Assembly: GCF_004752005.1 (NCBI RefSeq)
Contig: NZ_CP038493.1
Coordinates: 2,008,302-2,072,301 of the forward strand
Direction: 5' to 3'
DNA length: 64,000 nt
DNA from: Thalassotalea sp. HSM 43
GTDB taxonomy: Bacteria; Pseudomonadota; Gammaproteobacteria; Enterobacterales; Alteromonadaceae
Shown: positions 37,747 through 48,124 of the stretch, one piece after another
Layout: every line of letters starts with the position of its first letter
Position numbering within the stretch: position 1 is the first letter of the stretch
Notes under the pieces: generated by a model
Seen by the model: only the letters and a program-made list of their open reading frames with translations
Database searches by the model: none
What the model was told of the DNA's origin: nothing
Position numbers and translations under genes: made by a program

Positions 37747-38937
37747 ATGTCTTTGCAACATTTAGATGTACTTGTGATCGGTGCCGGCGCGGCGGGGCTA
37801 ATGTGTGCTCTCAACGCCGGTTACCGTGGCCGCAGTGTCGCGGTAGTCGATATGGGCAAAAAGCCCGGTCGAAAAATCATTATCAGTGGCGGTGGTCGAT
37901 GTAATTTCACCAATCAAAACGCCAACCCCGATAACTATCTTTGTCAAAATCCACACTTTGTTAAATCGGCATTAAGCCGCTATACCCAGTATGACTTTAT
38001 CGACATGGTGGAACGCCATGGTGTCGAATATCATCACAAAACCTTAGGCCAATTGTTTTGCGACAACAGTGCTCACGACATTGTCGAGATGCTGATGACC
38101 GAATGCGGCTGGGCCGGCGTACAGGTTAAAATGCAGTCGGAAGTGGTCAAAGTGGCCAAAGTCGACGATGGTTTTATCGTCACCACCTCGGGCAAGGATT
38201 ATCACTGCCAATCGTTAGTGGTCGCATCCGGCGGTTTAACCATGCCTAAACTGGGCGCCACACCAATCGGCTATAAGCTGGCCGAACAGTTTGGCTTAAC
38301 GGTGTTACCAACCTGCGCAGCCTTGGTGCCTTTTACTTTGCATGATCAGGATAAACAGCGCTTTGATGGCTTGTCTGGTATCAGTGTCGACAGCGTTGTT
38401 AGCAGTGAAAGTGGCGTTGTCTTTCGGGAAAATATTTTATTTACTCATCGCGGCTTGTCAGGGCCAGCTATTTTACAGATATCCTCATTTTGGAAGGCTG
38501 GTGAGTGGGTGAGTATTAACTTACTGCCCGATGAAAAGGTCTATGATAAGTTGCAATCCTTGCGCCAAGAAGCGCCTCAGCGAGCCTTAAAAACCGCGCT
38601 TTCACATATGCTACCGAAGCGCTTTATCGAACGCTTATATCAAGCTGGCGAATTGCCTGAGAAAAACCTAAATCAATTATCCAATAGCGATTGTCAAAGC
38701 CTGCATGATTATTTTCATGACTGGAAAATCAAACCCAATGGTACCGAAGGTTATCGCACCGCTGAGGTTACATTGGGCGGCGTGGATACCGATGAGCTTT
38801 CGAGCAAAACCATGGAGTCAAAAAAAGTCTCTGGTCTGTATTTTATCGGTGAAGTGACCGATGTGACCGGTTGGTTAGGCGGTTATAACTTTCAATGGTC
38901 GTGGAGCTCAGGCTGGGCCGCTGGACAAGTGGTTTAG
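37747..38937 (+). CDS. NAD(P)/FAD-dependent oxidoreductase, YhiN/HI0933 family
   Basis: The 396-residue flavoprotein has an N-terminal dinucleotide site GAGAAGLMCA and the family signature GRKIIISGGGRCNFTN. It also has a C-terminal GEVTDVTGWLGGYNFQWS block. The family (BaiN-like) is widespread and largely uncharacterised. It follows ferritin after 7 bases, so it shares the peroxiredoxin-ferritin transcript. A role in releasing or reducing stored iron is possible but is only suggested by location. Confidence 0.9.
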   Translation: MSLQHLDVLVIGAGAAGLMCALNAGYRGRSVAVVDMGKKPGRKIIISGGGRCNFTNQNANPDNYLCQNPHFVKSALSRYTQYDFIDMVERHGVEYHHKTLGQLFCDNSAHDIVEMLMTECGWAGVQVKMQSEVVKVAKVDDGFIVTTSGKDYHCQSLVVASGGLTMPKLGATPIGYKLAEQFGLTVLPTCAALVPFTLHDQDKQRFDGLSGISVDSVVSSESGVVFRENILFTHRGLSGPAILQISSFWKAGEWVSINLLPDEKVYDKLQSLRQEAPQRALKTALSHMLPKRFIERLYQAGELPEKNLNQLSNSDCQSLHDYFHDWKIKPNGTEGYRTAEVTLGGVDTDELSSKTMESKKVSGLYFIGEVTDVTGWLGGYNFQWSWSSGWAAGQVV

Positions 38938-38963
38938 TCGTTCGCAGCTTGCTAATTAAGCAT

Positions 38964-38990
38964 ATTAAGGCCTGCCTGACAGGCCTTAAT
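38964..38990. terminator. hairpin between convergent YhiN and S41 genes
   Basis: ATTAAGGCCTG and CAGGCCTTAAT form an 11-bp perfect stem around a short loop. No T run follows, so it may act with Rho or as a transcript-end stabiliser. Confidence 0.7.
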
Positions 38991-39024
38991 GACGCGCGAT
39001 ATTACAATTAATCGTTTGTTCGAG

Positions 39025-40425
39025 TTATTTCGAAGCGGAAATTTTCTTTAGCAAGGTATCGAGAATCTCATCATTGTCATCAAGTAAATGGTCTTTTATG
39101 ACAATATCGGCAATGACGCCTTGTTGTTTACTGCTACCATTTACTCGAACGATAAATCCTTTTGATATTTTCACGAAAATGCCCGTTTTAGGCAACGTAT
39201 AGTGGAACTGAGAAGCATACAAACTTGGATAATCACCTGTTTCCTCACCGACCAATGTTGCCCAACCATAATCTTGAATCTGCGCCGCAGTAACCGCTGC
39301 TTGTGAATGCGATTGGCGATTAATCAATACGTAGGCTTGACCTGTGAATCGTTTTTGTTCGCTTTGAGGTTGATAGCTATCTACAACATATTCAAAGCGG
39401 CTGCCATCCTCATGGGCCATTATTGCTTGCCAATAGGGATTTGTAAGATCCCTATTTTTTCGCGTGTCTTGCTTCAACAATTTACTGGTTTTAAGATGAA
39501 AATTGGCATGCCATTTAAACGGTTTGTCGGCGAGATAAGACACTAGGTAATCACTGTGCGAATCATTACCACCAGCATTGTTTCTTAAATCAATAATAAG
39601 GTTTGCGATGTTTTTTTGTTTTATCTTGGCAAATGACGAATCGATAAATTGCTTAAACTCAGCTTCGTCCCCAGAAAAGTTGGCAATATAAAGATAGGCG
39701 CTATCATCGAAAAATTTTAAATACCTGTTCGAACCAATGATTTCTTCTCTTATTGATTCAAAGCCGCTAAATACATCTACGGCATCAAAGCGATGGCTTG
39801 TTATGACGCCGTTGCTCTCTAACTCGACAACATAATGTTTCGTTTCACCAAATGCGCGCCAAAAATAACGCGGAAAAGAAAACAGTTCTAGTTTGGAATT
39901 TTTGAAGTAACGTCGTTCTGCCGAAATCAGCGGATAAATTTGTTCTAGGATATCTGCAAATGCAACGCCGTTAATGGATTTGATTTGGGCACCAATCTCG
40001 ATGCTCTGATCGCTAGAGTAATTTTTTCGCACCAAAGGCTTATCATGTTCAAAGGCGATTTCTAAAGGGAAAATAGTGCCACCGTTTTCAGCATACTGCA
40101 GGTAAGGCTGCACCGGAAAATCAAGTTCGGAATGACCATTTTTGATGGTGCTAATCAACGATTGATATAAATTGACGGTCTCTAGCAAGCTATAATTCGG
40201 CTTTACTATGGATTGCGCTAATTGTTGATATCGAGCCTCAAAGGTTGCCTCCGAGGTATAGGCAAACGGGTCATAATGCGTTGCGCGGATGGAATCTCTC
40301 AGTGCCGATAAATCGTCGAGCACAACAGCTCGTGAAAAGCCTTCACTCGTTGCTGTAGCTTGAGTGCAAAATATCGATATAAATAATATCGTTAGAACGA
40401 TTAGCTGTCGTGATAAGCTGTGCAT
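39025..40425 (-). CDS. exported S41-family peptidase
   Basis: The 466-residue protein has a signal peptide (cut near ATA, about 25). The N-terminal domain (30-130) has the YDPFAY and NGHSEL pattern of S41 peptidases. A PDZ-like stretch follows (SINGVAFADIL). The peptidase core has LIIDLRNNAGG and INRQSHSQAAVTAA, in which the first or second Ser is the probable nucleophile. It would act in the periplasm or at the surface. Substrate unknown. It diverges from a CadC-like regulator gene, with 134 bases between them, so the regulator may control it. Confidence 0.85.
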   Translation of the reverse strand: MHSLSRQLIVLTILFISIFCTQATATSEGFSRAVVLDDLSALRDSIRATHYDPFAYTSEATFEARYQQLAQSIVKPNYSLLETVNLYQSLISTIKNGHSELDFPVQPYLQYAENGGTIFPLEIAFEHDKPLVRKNYSSDQSIEIGAQIKSINGVAFADILEQIYPLISAERRYFKNSKLELFSFPRYFWRAFGETKHYVVELESNGVITSHRFDAVDVFSGFESIREEIIGSNRYLKFFDDSAYLYIANFSGDEAEFKQFIDSSFAKIKQKNIANLIIDLRNNAGGNDSHSDYLVSYLADKPFKWHANFHLKTSKLLKQDTRKNRDLTNPYWQAIMAHEDGSRFEYVVDSYQPQSEQKRFTGQAYVLINRQSHSQAAVTAAQIQDYGWATLVGEETGDYPSLYASQFHYTLPKTGIFVKISKGFIVRVNGSSKQQGVIADIVIKDHLLDDNDEILDTLLKKISASK

Positions 40426-40559
40426 GGTGATTCAATTTGTAATGCTTTATTATTGCATTCAATTATTACCTAACAGTGTGCATTTGTCCTGACAAAATCA
40501 GCCAACTTTGCTGACAAAACTCTGACGAATCTATATGTCATGGAAAATCGGTAACATAG

Positions 40560-41879
40560 ATGAATAGTTCTTATATTAAATTAAATCAATGGCTTATTGC
40601 GATTGAGTCAGGTGATGTATTTTACTATAAGAGTGAAGATAGTGACTCTAATGATCAGGCCGTAGCTCGTCTAGAACCGAAATCGACCATGCTGCTTCTT
40701 GAATTAGCTCATCATTCGAATCAGGTCATTAGCAAACAACAGTTGGTGGAAAAGATATGGCCTAATCAAGTGGTTACCGATGATGCCTTAACCCGATGCG
40801 TTTCCCGTTTACGTAAAGCGCTTAATGATAACGCTAAGCAGCCAAGCATCGTTGAAACGGTTCCCAAAAGAGGCTATCGACTGATCGCAAAAGAGATCAG
40901 TTGGCACAATGAAAAAGTCTTGGCACAAACAAATCAAGCTAATCCAACCAATCAAACGAACCTGTCTTATGCAAACAAAGCGACCTTATCGTCGACTAAA
41001 AACACATTGCTCATTGTAACGGCATTGCTGTTGGCGATTATTATGTTTGTCTGGCAAAGCACCGATCAGGTTAGCCAAGGTTCAGATTCAACAGCTAACG
41101 CTTCGTTAACGGAAGTGGATAAGTTAAGCGAACAAGCCGATAACGTATACTCGCAAATGACCCGCCAAGGCAATGTGACGGCAATGGCGTTATATCAGCG
41201 GGTGCTTACCCTTAATCCAGAGTCTGCCAAAGCCCATGCTGGACTGGCCAATGCCTTGGTGCAACAAGTGATTCGATGGTCAGATTCAGCCACCGAAACC
41301 ACATCGTTACGTCTTGCTCTACAACAACATAAAACCAACACAGAGCAGGCAATATCGACCTTAGAGCGAGCATTGTATTTAGCCAATAAGTCAGTAGAGC
41401 TGGCGGATAAATTGCCACGAGCCTATAAAGCGCTTGGCTTCGTCTATTCTGCGCAAGGTGAATTTGCTAAAGCAAAACAAAACTACATGCGGGCAATCGA
41501 GTTGGACTCGGATAATTGGCAAGCACAAATTAATATTGCTGAGATATACGAAATTGAAAATCAGTTAGCGCGTGCAATAGATTACTATCAACAAGCGTAC
41601 GCAACGATGGAGCGAGTATACTCTACACAATCTGCGCAAATACAGCCTTGGCATGCGGATTTAGGCGCCTTAATTGGTGATAAATACCAACAACTGGCAC
41701 AGCCACAAGATGCCGAGGCGTGGTATCGACGAGTATTGAATTTTGCCCCTTATAATGAGCGCGCATCACTCGGTTTAGTTAGCTTACTAAACGCATCAAA
41801 TAGACAGCAAGAAGCCAAGCGAATGTGTGAAAAATTTGTCGAGCACATCGGCAAGCCTGTTTGCCCACCGACATCGTAA
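40560..41879 (+). CDS. CadC/ToxR-like membrane transcription regulator with TPRs
   Basis: The 439-residue protein has an OmpR-type winged helix at the N-terminus (LVEKIWPNQVVTDDALTRCV and PKRGYRL are the signature), a single membrane helix (about 148-165) and a C-terminal periplasmic region (170-435) made of TPR-like repeats. There is no receiver domain, so it senses directly across the membrane. Likely targets are the divergent S41 gene or the glycan locus to its right; the sequence does not decide. Confidence 0.88.
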   Translation: MNSSYIKLNQWLIAIESGDVFYYKSEDSDSNDQAVARLEPKSTMLLLELAHHSNQVISKQQLVEKIWPNQVVTDDALTRCVSRLRKALNDNAKQPSIVETVPKRGYRLIAKEISWHNEKVLAQTNQANPTNQTNLSYANKATLSSTKNTLLIVTALLLAIIMFVWQSTDQVSQGSDSTANASLTEVDKLSEQADNVYSQMTRQGNVTAMALYQRVLTLNPESAKAHAGLANALVQQVIRWSDSATETTSLRLALQQHKTNTEQAISTLERALYLANKSVELADKLPRAYKALGFVYSAQGEFAKAKQNYMRAIELDSDNWQAQINIAEIYEIENQLARAIDYYQQAYATMERVYSTQSAQIQPWHADLGALIGDKYQQLAQPQDAEAWYRRVLNFAPYNERASLGLVSLLNASNRQQEAKRMCEKFVEHIGKPVCPPTS

Positions 41880-42124
41880 TTACTCTTTTTTTAGCTGAAA
41901 TAGCTGCCTTATTGTTGAGTCACTTGGCAATAAAATAGGCTTAAAAGTTACAATCATCTCGCAATTTTTAGCTGTTTTGTCGGCACGCAGATGTTATTTA
42001 GATCAACTTTTTTTATCTATTGTTAATATTTGCTGATTATTACAAAAATCTATCAAGCCCTTTACTCGCCTGATGTTCGTGATAATTTCACTTACTCGAA
42101 CTTTCACTTTTGTCTGTTTTTTTG

Positions 42125-42147
42125 TTCGAATCGTTCAATCGGACGAC
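42125..42147 (+). promoter_or_regulatory. shared glycan-locus motif, copy 1
   Basis: TTCGAAT (42125-42131) and GGACGAC (42141-42147) are 16 bases apart start to start. Copies with the same spacing lie at 52530 and 62459. All three are 139-170 bases before the start codon of a secreted glycan protein. The rest of the 41880-42315 gap holds no gene; it looks like a long leader. Confidence 0.6.
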
Positions 42148-42315
42148 ATCATTGTACTGCTGTTATAAAAACTTTCTCATGCACTTCTTTTTGCTAATTT
42201 GATGCCAACCAATGAAGTGTAAATAACTAAAACTGGAGACCTCTGTCAGCGCAACTTGCCTCGCAGAGATGAATTTCAGAAAACAATACCAGTAATGTAA
42301 AACATGGGGTTTACA

Positions 42316-44790
42316 ATGAGAAAAAACCAAATTTTTCTCACATTGTCGGTGACAGCTTTGTTGTCTCTTACGGCATGTGGAGATGGGGATGCAGATGATA
42401 ATGTCGAACGCACATTGTTTGCTGTGGGCGACATCTTTGAGGGTAAAGAAGATGGCGATCCGGTAACAGGGGATGTCAGCAGGAACGATCTAGGTGACGG
42501 ACTTAGCTTTGCCGTGCCAGAAGGTGCGGCGATGGCAAATGGTGTCCTGGAATTTAACAGTGACGGTACATTTGTTTATACAGCAAATCCTGATTTTAGT
42601 GGTGAAGACAGCATTACCTATACGGTAACTCAAGAAGGCACTGGCGAAACCGATAGCGCCCAGCTTACTTTCCTTATTGAGAGTGATTTTGAAACGCTAG
42701 CTGAGTATGGCTGGAATTTGGTTTGGGCAGATGAATTTGATGGTGAAGCATTAAATGACAGTGTTTGGGCAGGTGAAAACACCAGCATGGCTGATGGTCA
42801 GCTAGCAATAGCAGCGCAACAAGATATGCCGTCGTCACTTAAAACCATTGCCGGTATTTCATCTGGTCGTGTTGAAGCCAGCATCATGGTACCAGAAGGC
42901 ACTGATGTCATGGCGGTATTCGGCTTAATGCCAATCAATGATATGTATGATGGCTACAATGCATTAACGGCATTGAAGAGTCACGGCAACGGCTTTATCG
43001 CCGGTGCTCATTATGGTCTTGGCTTAACCAGCGGTGTTGAGTTTAACGGTGACAGTGTTTCTGCTGCCAAAGAAGATTTTCAAAATTACGCCATCGAATG
43101 GGACGAGAGCCAAATTCGTTGGTACATCAATGGCGTTCACGTTCACACGGTTAATCCATTAAACACCTGGGCATACAATATGGCCGGTGATGATGTTGTC
43201 GTTGACAACGACGGTCCTTTCAACCAAGAACTTCAGGTTGTTTTAAAACTTGATGCAGCCGCTGAAAGCGATGCGCAATTGCTGGTTGATTACGTCAAGG
43301 TTTGGTCTTGTGACCCAAGCGTAGAAGCCAGTGTTGAAAACTGTGCGTCTAATGTTAAATCGGCAATCAGCAAAGCAGCGTCCGATCGAATTGAGTCTGT
43401 TGAAACGGTTGTAACCGAGATTTTTAATGACGGTTTCTATGATAAAAAAGACGTCAAAGTATCAGACCTAGAAGCGCTTACATGGCACCACACCGACGTT
43501 GTTACTGAATTATCAATTGGTAACTTTAACTCGCCGACAATCGAGATGGTTGAAACAGAAGGCGAGCACAATCTTGTTATTGATGTTAGCCATCCTGAAG
43601 GTGATGCCAATATCGGAATTCTGACACCAGGTGTTGAATTGGTTGGTCACAATGCAGTATTGAGCTTTGATTTATACATCGATAGCGCCAATACCACGAC
43701 CGAAACCCTAGATATTCGCATGGAGACAGGCTGGCCTTATATGGGCATGTTTGTCTGGAATGTTGCCGACTTAGCGCTTGATACCTGGGTAACCTATGAA
43801 ATCCCAGTAAGTGACTTTGTCGCGAGCCCCTTTCTTGCGCCAGACTGGTTAACTTGGATCCCTGGTGTTGGTGAAGGTGACCCTCTGCCATTAGACACCG
43901 CTAATATTGGTGCCTTACTCGTTATTGAATTTCACGGTGGAGTACATTTCCAACTTGATAACGTTCAAGTTAGCTGTGTTTCAAACGAAAGTTGTTTCCA
44001 AGCGCCTCTAGCAGAACAAGAAGTTGAATCTACGGGCCCAGCAGGTATTCGCTACGAAGCTGAAAATTGGGATGCCGCGGGTGATGTCGCGACCGAAGAT
44101 ACTCAAGATGAGGACGGTGGTCAAAACGTTGGCTGGATTGATGCTGGCGATTTCCTTGAATACACCATAACCGCGCCTGGTGATGGTACTTACTATGTTG
44201 ATTATCGTCTTGCCAGCCAAGGTGGTAGCGACGGTTTTGAATTCTCAATTGATGGCGTTGTGGTTGATACACAAGAAGTTGCCGATACCGGTGGCTGGCA
44301 AAACTGGGCAACTCAATCGTCTGCTGAATTTGATTTGACTGCAGGCGAGCATATTGCTCGATTCGACTTTGTCGGCGGTGCTATCAACATCAACTGGTTT
44401 GAGCTATTCGCGCCACCATTTGAGATCTTAGTTGAAGCTGAAAATTGGCAAGCTGCGGGTGACGTTGCTACCGAAGATACGGCAGACGAAGGCGGCGGAC
44501 AAAATGTTGGTTGGATTGATGGCGGTGACTTCTTGGAGTACACGGTAAATATCCCAGCTGACGGTACCTATTTTATTACATATCGACTAGCCAGTCAGGG
44601 TGGTAGCGATGGCTTTGAAACCTCAATTGGTGGTGTTGTAGTAGATACACAAGAAGTTGCCGATACCGGCGGCTGGCAAAACTGGGTATCTCAAACTGCA
44701 GCGGTAGATTTGGTTGCTGGAGAGCAAACTCTACGCCTTGATTTTGTTGGCGGCGCAATCAATCTCAACTGGATAAAAATAACAAACTAA
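42316..44790 (+). CDS. GH16-like lipoprotein with two CBM6 domains, probably non-catalytic
   Basis: The protein has about 824 residues. Lipobox LTAC (Cys21) is followed by a cadherin-like domain (about 30-120), a GH16-like beta-jelly-roll (about 130-340, with VWADEFDG and YAIEWDESQIRWYINGV), an unassigned glycan-binding-like domain (about 350-560) and two tandem CBM6 domains (about 575-700 and 703-824). The GH16 active-site pattern ExDxxE is missing: the aligned stretch reads NALTALK. I infer a surface glycan-binding protein rather than an enzyme. The two CBM6 copies are 378 bases apart and nearly identical, so the duplication is recent. I preferred the ATG at 42316, but 42304 is possible. 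A TonB receptor gene follows after 90 bases. Confidence 0.85.
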   Translation: MRKNQIFLTLSVTALLSLTACGDGDADDNVERTLFAVGDIFEGKEDGDPVTGDVSRNDLGDGLSFAVPEGAAMANGVLEFNSDGTFVYTANPDFSGEDSITYTVTQEGTGETDSAQLTFLIESDFETLAEYGWNLVWADEFDGEALNDSVWAGENTSMADGQLAIAAQQDMPSSLKTIAGISSGRVEASIMVPEGTDVMAVFGLMPINDMYDGYNALTALKSHGNGFIAGAHYGLGLTSGVEFNGDSVSAAKEDFQNYAIEWDESQIRWYINGVHVHTVNPLNTWAYNMAGDDVVVDNDGPFNQELQVVLKLDAAAESDAQLLVDYVKVWSCDPSVEASVENCASNVKSAISKAASDRIESVETVVTEIFNDGFYDKKDVKVSDLEALTWHHTDVVTELSIGNFNSPTIEMVETEGEHNLVIDVSHPEGDANIGILTPGVELVGHNAVLSFDLYIDSANTTTETLDIRMETGWPYMGMFVWNVADLALDTWVTYEIPVSDFVASPFLAPDWLTWIPGVGEGDPLPLDTANIGALLVIEFHGGVHFQLDNVQVSCVSNESCFQAPLAEQEVESTGPAGIRYEAENWDAAGDVATEDTQDEDGGQNVGWIDAGDFLEYTITAPGDGTYYVDYRLASQGGSDGFEFSIDGVVVDTQEVADTGGWQNWATQSSAEFDLTAGEHIARFDFVGGAININWFELFAPPFEILVEAENWQAAGDVATEDTADEGGGQNVGWIDGGDFLEYTVNIPADGTYFITYRLASQGGSDGFETSIGGVVVDTQEVADTGGWQNWVSQTAAVDLVAGEQTLRLDFVGGAINLNWIKITN

Positions 44791-44880
44791 GCACCAGTAT
44801 CTCCTATGTCGGTTCATCGTTTTGTAGTAGCGGTGGGCCGACGACCTAGGAGGTAACTCGCATATTTAGGGTTAACGATT

Positions 44881-47800
44881 ATGTATAATAAAAAATTTAA
44901 GCAAAGTGCTCTGGCGATGAGTATCGCGACGGTTCTAGCGACCAGTGCTTATGCTCAAGACGCAACCTCTGACAACGAACAAGAATATGATGAAGCGGAG
45001 CAAATGGAAGTCATTGAAGTCACTGGTATCAAAGGTGTCTTCTTACGCTCAATGGATTTAAAAAGGGAAGCAAAAGGTATTGTAGACGGTATATCCGCTG
45101 AAGATATCGGTAAATTCCCTGACACCAACTTAGCGGAATCATTGCAACGTATTACCGGTATTGCTATCGAAAGGGATCGCGGTGAAGGTTCAGAGATTAC
45201 CGTTCGTGGTTTTGGTCCAGATTTCAACTTGGTGACCTTTAATGGTCGTCAAATGCCGACCACAGGTGGCCGTTCATTCGACTTCAGTAATATCGCATCT
45301 GAAGGTATTTCTGCGGTTGAAGTATACAAATCAGGTCGAGCCAATGTTCCGACCGGTGGTATTGGTGCGGTGGTCAATGTTGTCACCAGCAAACCATTGC
45401 AAAGACCAGGCTTACAAGCGGCTTTTAGCGCAAAAGGTGTGCACGATAAAGGTACACGAGAAGGTAACGATGTAACGCCAGAGTTTGCGGCGTTATTTAG
45501 TGATACCTTTGCCGATGATACTTTCGGTATTGGTCTGTCATTTAGTTATCAAGAGCGTGACGGTGGCTGGCAATCAGCAACCACGCAAGACTTTATGAGT
45601 CGTAACTTCGTCAGCCAAGCTGAAGTTGAAGCCTATGAATTGGAATTTGGTGAACCACACCCAGATAATGAGTGGGGTACGATATTTGTTGGTGATCCAA
45701 AAGCTATCGGCTTCCCGACCGAAACCGTAGACGGTATTTATGCCGTGCCAACCAACATTCAATACAACTTGGATGACTTTCATCGTGAGCGTGTTAATGC
45801 TCAATTAACCATGCAATGGAAACCTATTGATAGCTTGGTAGCAACCATTGACTATACCTATGCTGAAAACGAAATCGACACGGAACATAAAGATTTATCA
45901 GCTTGGTTTGAGCCCTCTTGTAGTACCCGTGAATCGGAATGGGTCAAAGAAGGCAATATATACTCTCCAACGCGTTATTCTGTGGTTGGCTGTGCCGTCG
46001 ATCGAATTCAAGGTGTAGGCCGCTTTGCGACCGTTGATGAAAACAACTCTTTAGGTGTTAATTTCGAATGGACACCTAACGATAGTCTAAAGGTTATCGC
46101 TGATTACCATGATTCTCGTGGTGAACAAAAGCCAAACAGTAAATATGGTTCAAGTGGTTTTGTAGCGGTAGCGTCACTTAACCGAATCACCACCGATGGT
46201 TATTTTAGTGCCGATGGTATGCCGATTCTGGATATTGAATTAGGTGAACGTAATTCTAATAACCAAATTATCCGCGTCGATGAACTGGACGTAAATGACA
46301 TGCAGTTATCAGGTAGTGGCTTTGGCTCTATTGATAACCAAATGGACGTAGAACAACTGCAAATTAGCGGTGAATACGTATTTGATAATGGCTTAACCAT
46401 TGAAATTGGTGCCGCTCGTGTCGAAGTGGACAACGCCGGTCGTACCGCTTGGGTACCGCGAAATGCTTGGAGTGGTTTAGGTGAACCCGGTGATATTGCC
46501 GACTTACTCAGCATCGAATCAATCGATGGCGTTTTTGATGGCATTGAAGGCAGTAACGATCCGCGCATGACCACCGATTATGTTACATGGGATTTTGATG
46601 CGCTTATTGAACGTGGTGAGCAGCTATTAAAATCCGGTTACCACGGCAGTGTTGAAGGAAATGGCGGTCCATGTTTGACCAACTTCTGTCCAACTTATAA
46701 TTTTGATGTTGATGAAACAACGAGCGAAGAATCAAACTCTTTCTACATACAGGGCCATTATGAAATGGAACTGTTTGAGATGCCGCTTAATATCTTCGTC
46801 GGTATTCGCTATGAAGATACCGAAGTTCACTCAAAAGCGTTAGTACCATTATACGATCGCATTGAATGGAGTGTATTTAGCAACGGTTTTGACCTTTATA
46901 AGCAAACCAATGCAGATGGCAGCTCAGTTCAAGGTTTCTCTGAAATCAAAGGTGACTACGATATGTGGTTACCTAGCATCGATATTGATTATGAAGTTGT
47001 TGAAAATGTCATAATCCGAGCCTCTTATAGCCAAACAATCAGTCGCCCAACGTATAACGACATTAAGGGTGCCTTGTTTGTCGATTGGTTTGGTTCAGGT
47101 GGTGGCGGTGGTCGTCGTGGTAACCCACAACTCTTGCCAATGGAATCTACTAACTTAGACTTTTCATTTGAGTGGTACTTCGATGAAGCGAGTTATATGT
47201 CGGTAGGTTACTGGACCAAAGATGTGGAGAACTTCATTGTTACGAAAACATTTGAAGATCAGCCATTATTTGGCAACTTAACGACGCCGATTGAAGGCGA
47301 CCTTTACAATCAAGCTATCGAGGATATAACCGGTGGCGACCCATTCTTTGAATATACACCTGAAGATGTGAACGCCTATTTTGCTGAACACTTTGCTGAT
47401 GAAGCGAATGTTGAAGTGACCGGCGAAGGTGATGAAATTGAAGTTGTGGTAACCGGCTTACCTACCGATCCTGTGGCGACGTTCGATGTGAATATTCCAA
47501 TTAACCAAAACGAAACCACAGTAGATGGTTGGGAAATTGCGATACAACACACCTTTGGTGACACCGGTTTTGGTGTACAAGCGAACTTCACCATTGTTGA
47601 AGGTGATCTTGAGTACGATATCAACAAAAACGAAGACCAATGGGTTGTGCCTGGTATGAGTGATACCGCTAACTTGGTCGCGTTCTATGAGAAATACGGC
47701 TTCCAAGTGCGTGTTGCTTATAACTGGCGTGATGATTACTTGCAATCTGCAGGTCGCGATCCGCGCTTTGTTGAAGAGTATTATCAGTGGGATGCCAACA

Positions 47801-47955
47801 TCAGTTACGATATCAATGAACACTTTTCGGTATTTGTTGAAGGCATTAACTTGACCGAAGAAGACCAGCGAATTCATGGTCGTTCGAAGTATCAAGTACG
47901 AGAGTACTCGGTGGGTCATACTCGCTATAACTTTGGTGCACGCTATGTGTTCTAA
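44881..47955 (+). CDS. TonB-dependent receptor of the glycan locus
   Basis: The 1024-residue outer-membrane receptor has a signal peptide (cut after AYA, 25), a TonB box-like EVIEVTG (about 43-49) and a plug domain with NLAESLQRITGIAIERDRG and ITVRGF. A 22-strand barrel follows, ending in an aromatic Phe (YNFGARYVF). It matches the TonB-receptor group common in Alteromonadales that import oligosaccharides. It sits between a glycan-binding lipoprotein and a sugar-oxidising fusion, so it probably imports the oligosaccharides released by the neighbouring enzymes. No SusD is present. Confidence 0.94.
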   Translation: MYNKKFKQSALAMSIATVLATSAYAQDATSDNEQEYDEAEQMEVIEVTGIKGVFLRSMDLKREAKGIVDGISAEDIGKFPDTNLAESLQRITGIAIERDRGEGSEITVRGFGPDFNLVTFNGRQMPTTGGRSFDFSNIASEGISAVEVYKSGRANVPTGGIGAVVNVVTSKPLQRPGLQAAFSAKGVHDKGTREGNDVTPEFAALFSDTFADDTFGIGLSFSYQERDGGWQSATTQDFMSRNFVSQAEVEAYELEFGEPHPDNEWGTIFVGDPKAIGFPTETVDGIYAVPTNIQYNLDDFHRERVNAQLTMQWKPIDSLVATIDYTYAENEIDTEHKDLSAWFEPSCSTRESEWVKEGNIYSPTRYSVVGCAVDRIQGVGRFATVDENNSLGVNFEWTPNDSLKVIADYHDSRGEQKPNSKYGSSGFVAVASLNRITTDGYFSADGMPILDIELGERNSNNQIIRVDELDVNDMQLSGSGFGSIDNQMDVEQLQISGEYVFDNGLTIEIGAARVEVDNAGRTAWVPRNAWSGLGEPGDIADLLSIESIDGVFDGIEGSNDPRMTTDYVTWDFDALIERGEQLLKSGYHGSVEGNGGPCLTNFCPTYNFDVDETTSEESNSFYIQGHYEMELFEMPLNIFVGIRYEDTEVHSKALVPLYDRIEWSVFSNGFDLYKQTNADGSSVQGFSEIKGDYDMWLPSIDIDYEVVENVIIRASYSQTISRPTYNDIKGALFVDWFGSGGGGGRRGNPQLLPMESTNLDFSFEWYFDEASYMSVGYWTKDVENFIVTKTFEDQPLFGNLTTPIEGDLYNQAIEDITGGDPFFEYTPEDVNAYFAEHFADEANVEVTGEGDEIEVVVTGLPTDPVATFDVNIPINQNETTVDGWEIAIQHTFGDTGFGVQANFTIVEGDLEYDINKNEDQWVVPGMSDTANLVAFYEKYGFQVRVAYNWRDDYLQSAGRDPRFVEEYYQWDANISYDINEHFSVFVEGINLTEEDQRIHGRSKYQVREYSVGHTRYNFGARYVF

Positions 47956-47978
47956 GCACATTACCTAAGCACATAATA

Positions 47979-48006
47979 ACAAAGCCGCTATTGTCAGCGG
48001 CTTTGT
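47979..48006 (+). terminator. hairpin after the TonB receptor gene
   Basis: ACAAAGCCGCT and AGCGGCTTTGT form an 11-bp stem with a 6-base loop, followed by only a weak T-rich stretch. Confidence 0.7.
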
Positions 48007-48124
48007 CATTTATATAGCTTAACTAAGTGGTGGTTTTTTAGACACTTGCTCAAGTTGTATATATTATTGATATTCATGCAAAAATTAATGCATGGCAGGT
48101 TGTTAACAATAAGAAGACATTAAC

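Noticed and set aside
42304-44790. Active GH16 laminarinase
   Set aside because: The ExDxxE signature could not be found at its expected place; called GH16-like instead.
44881-47955. SusC/SusD pair
   Set aside because: The receptor is of the gammaproteobacterial TonB type and no SusD-like protein is encoded nearby.
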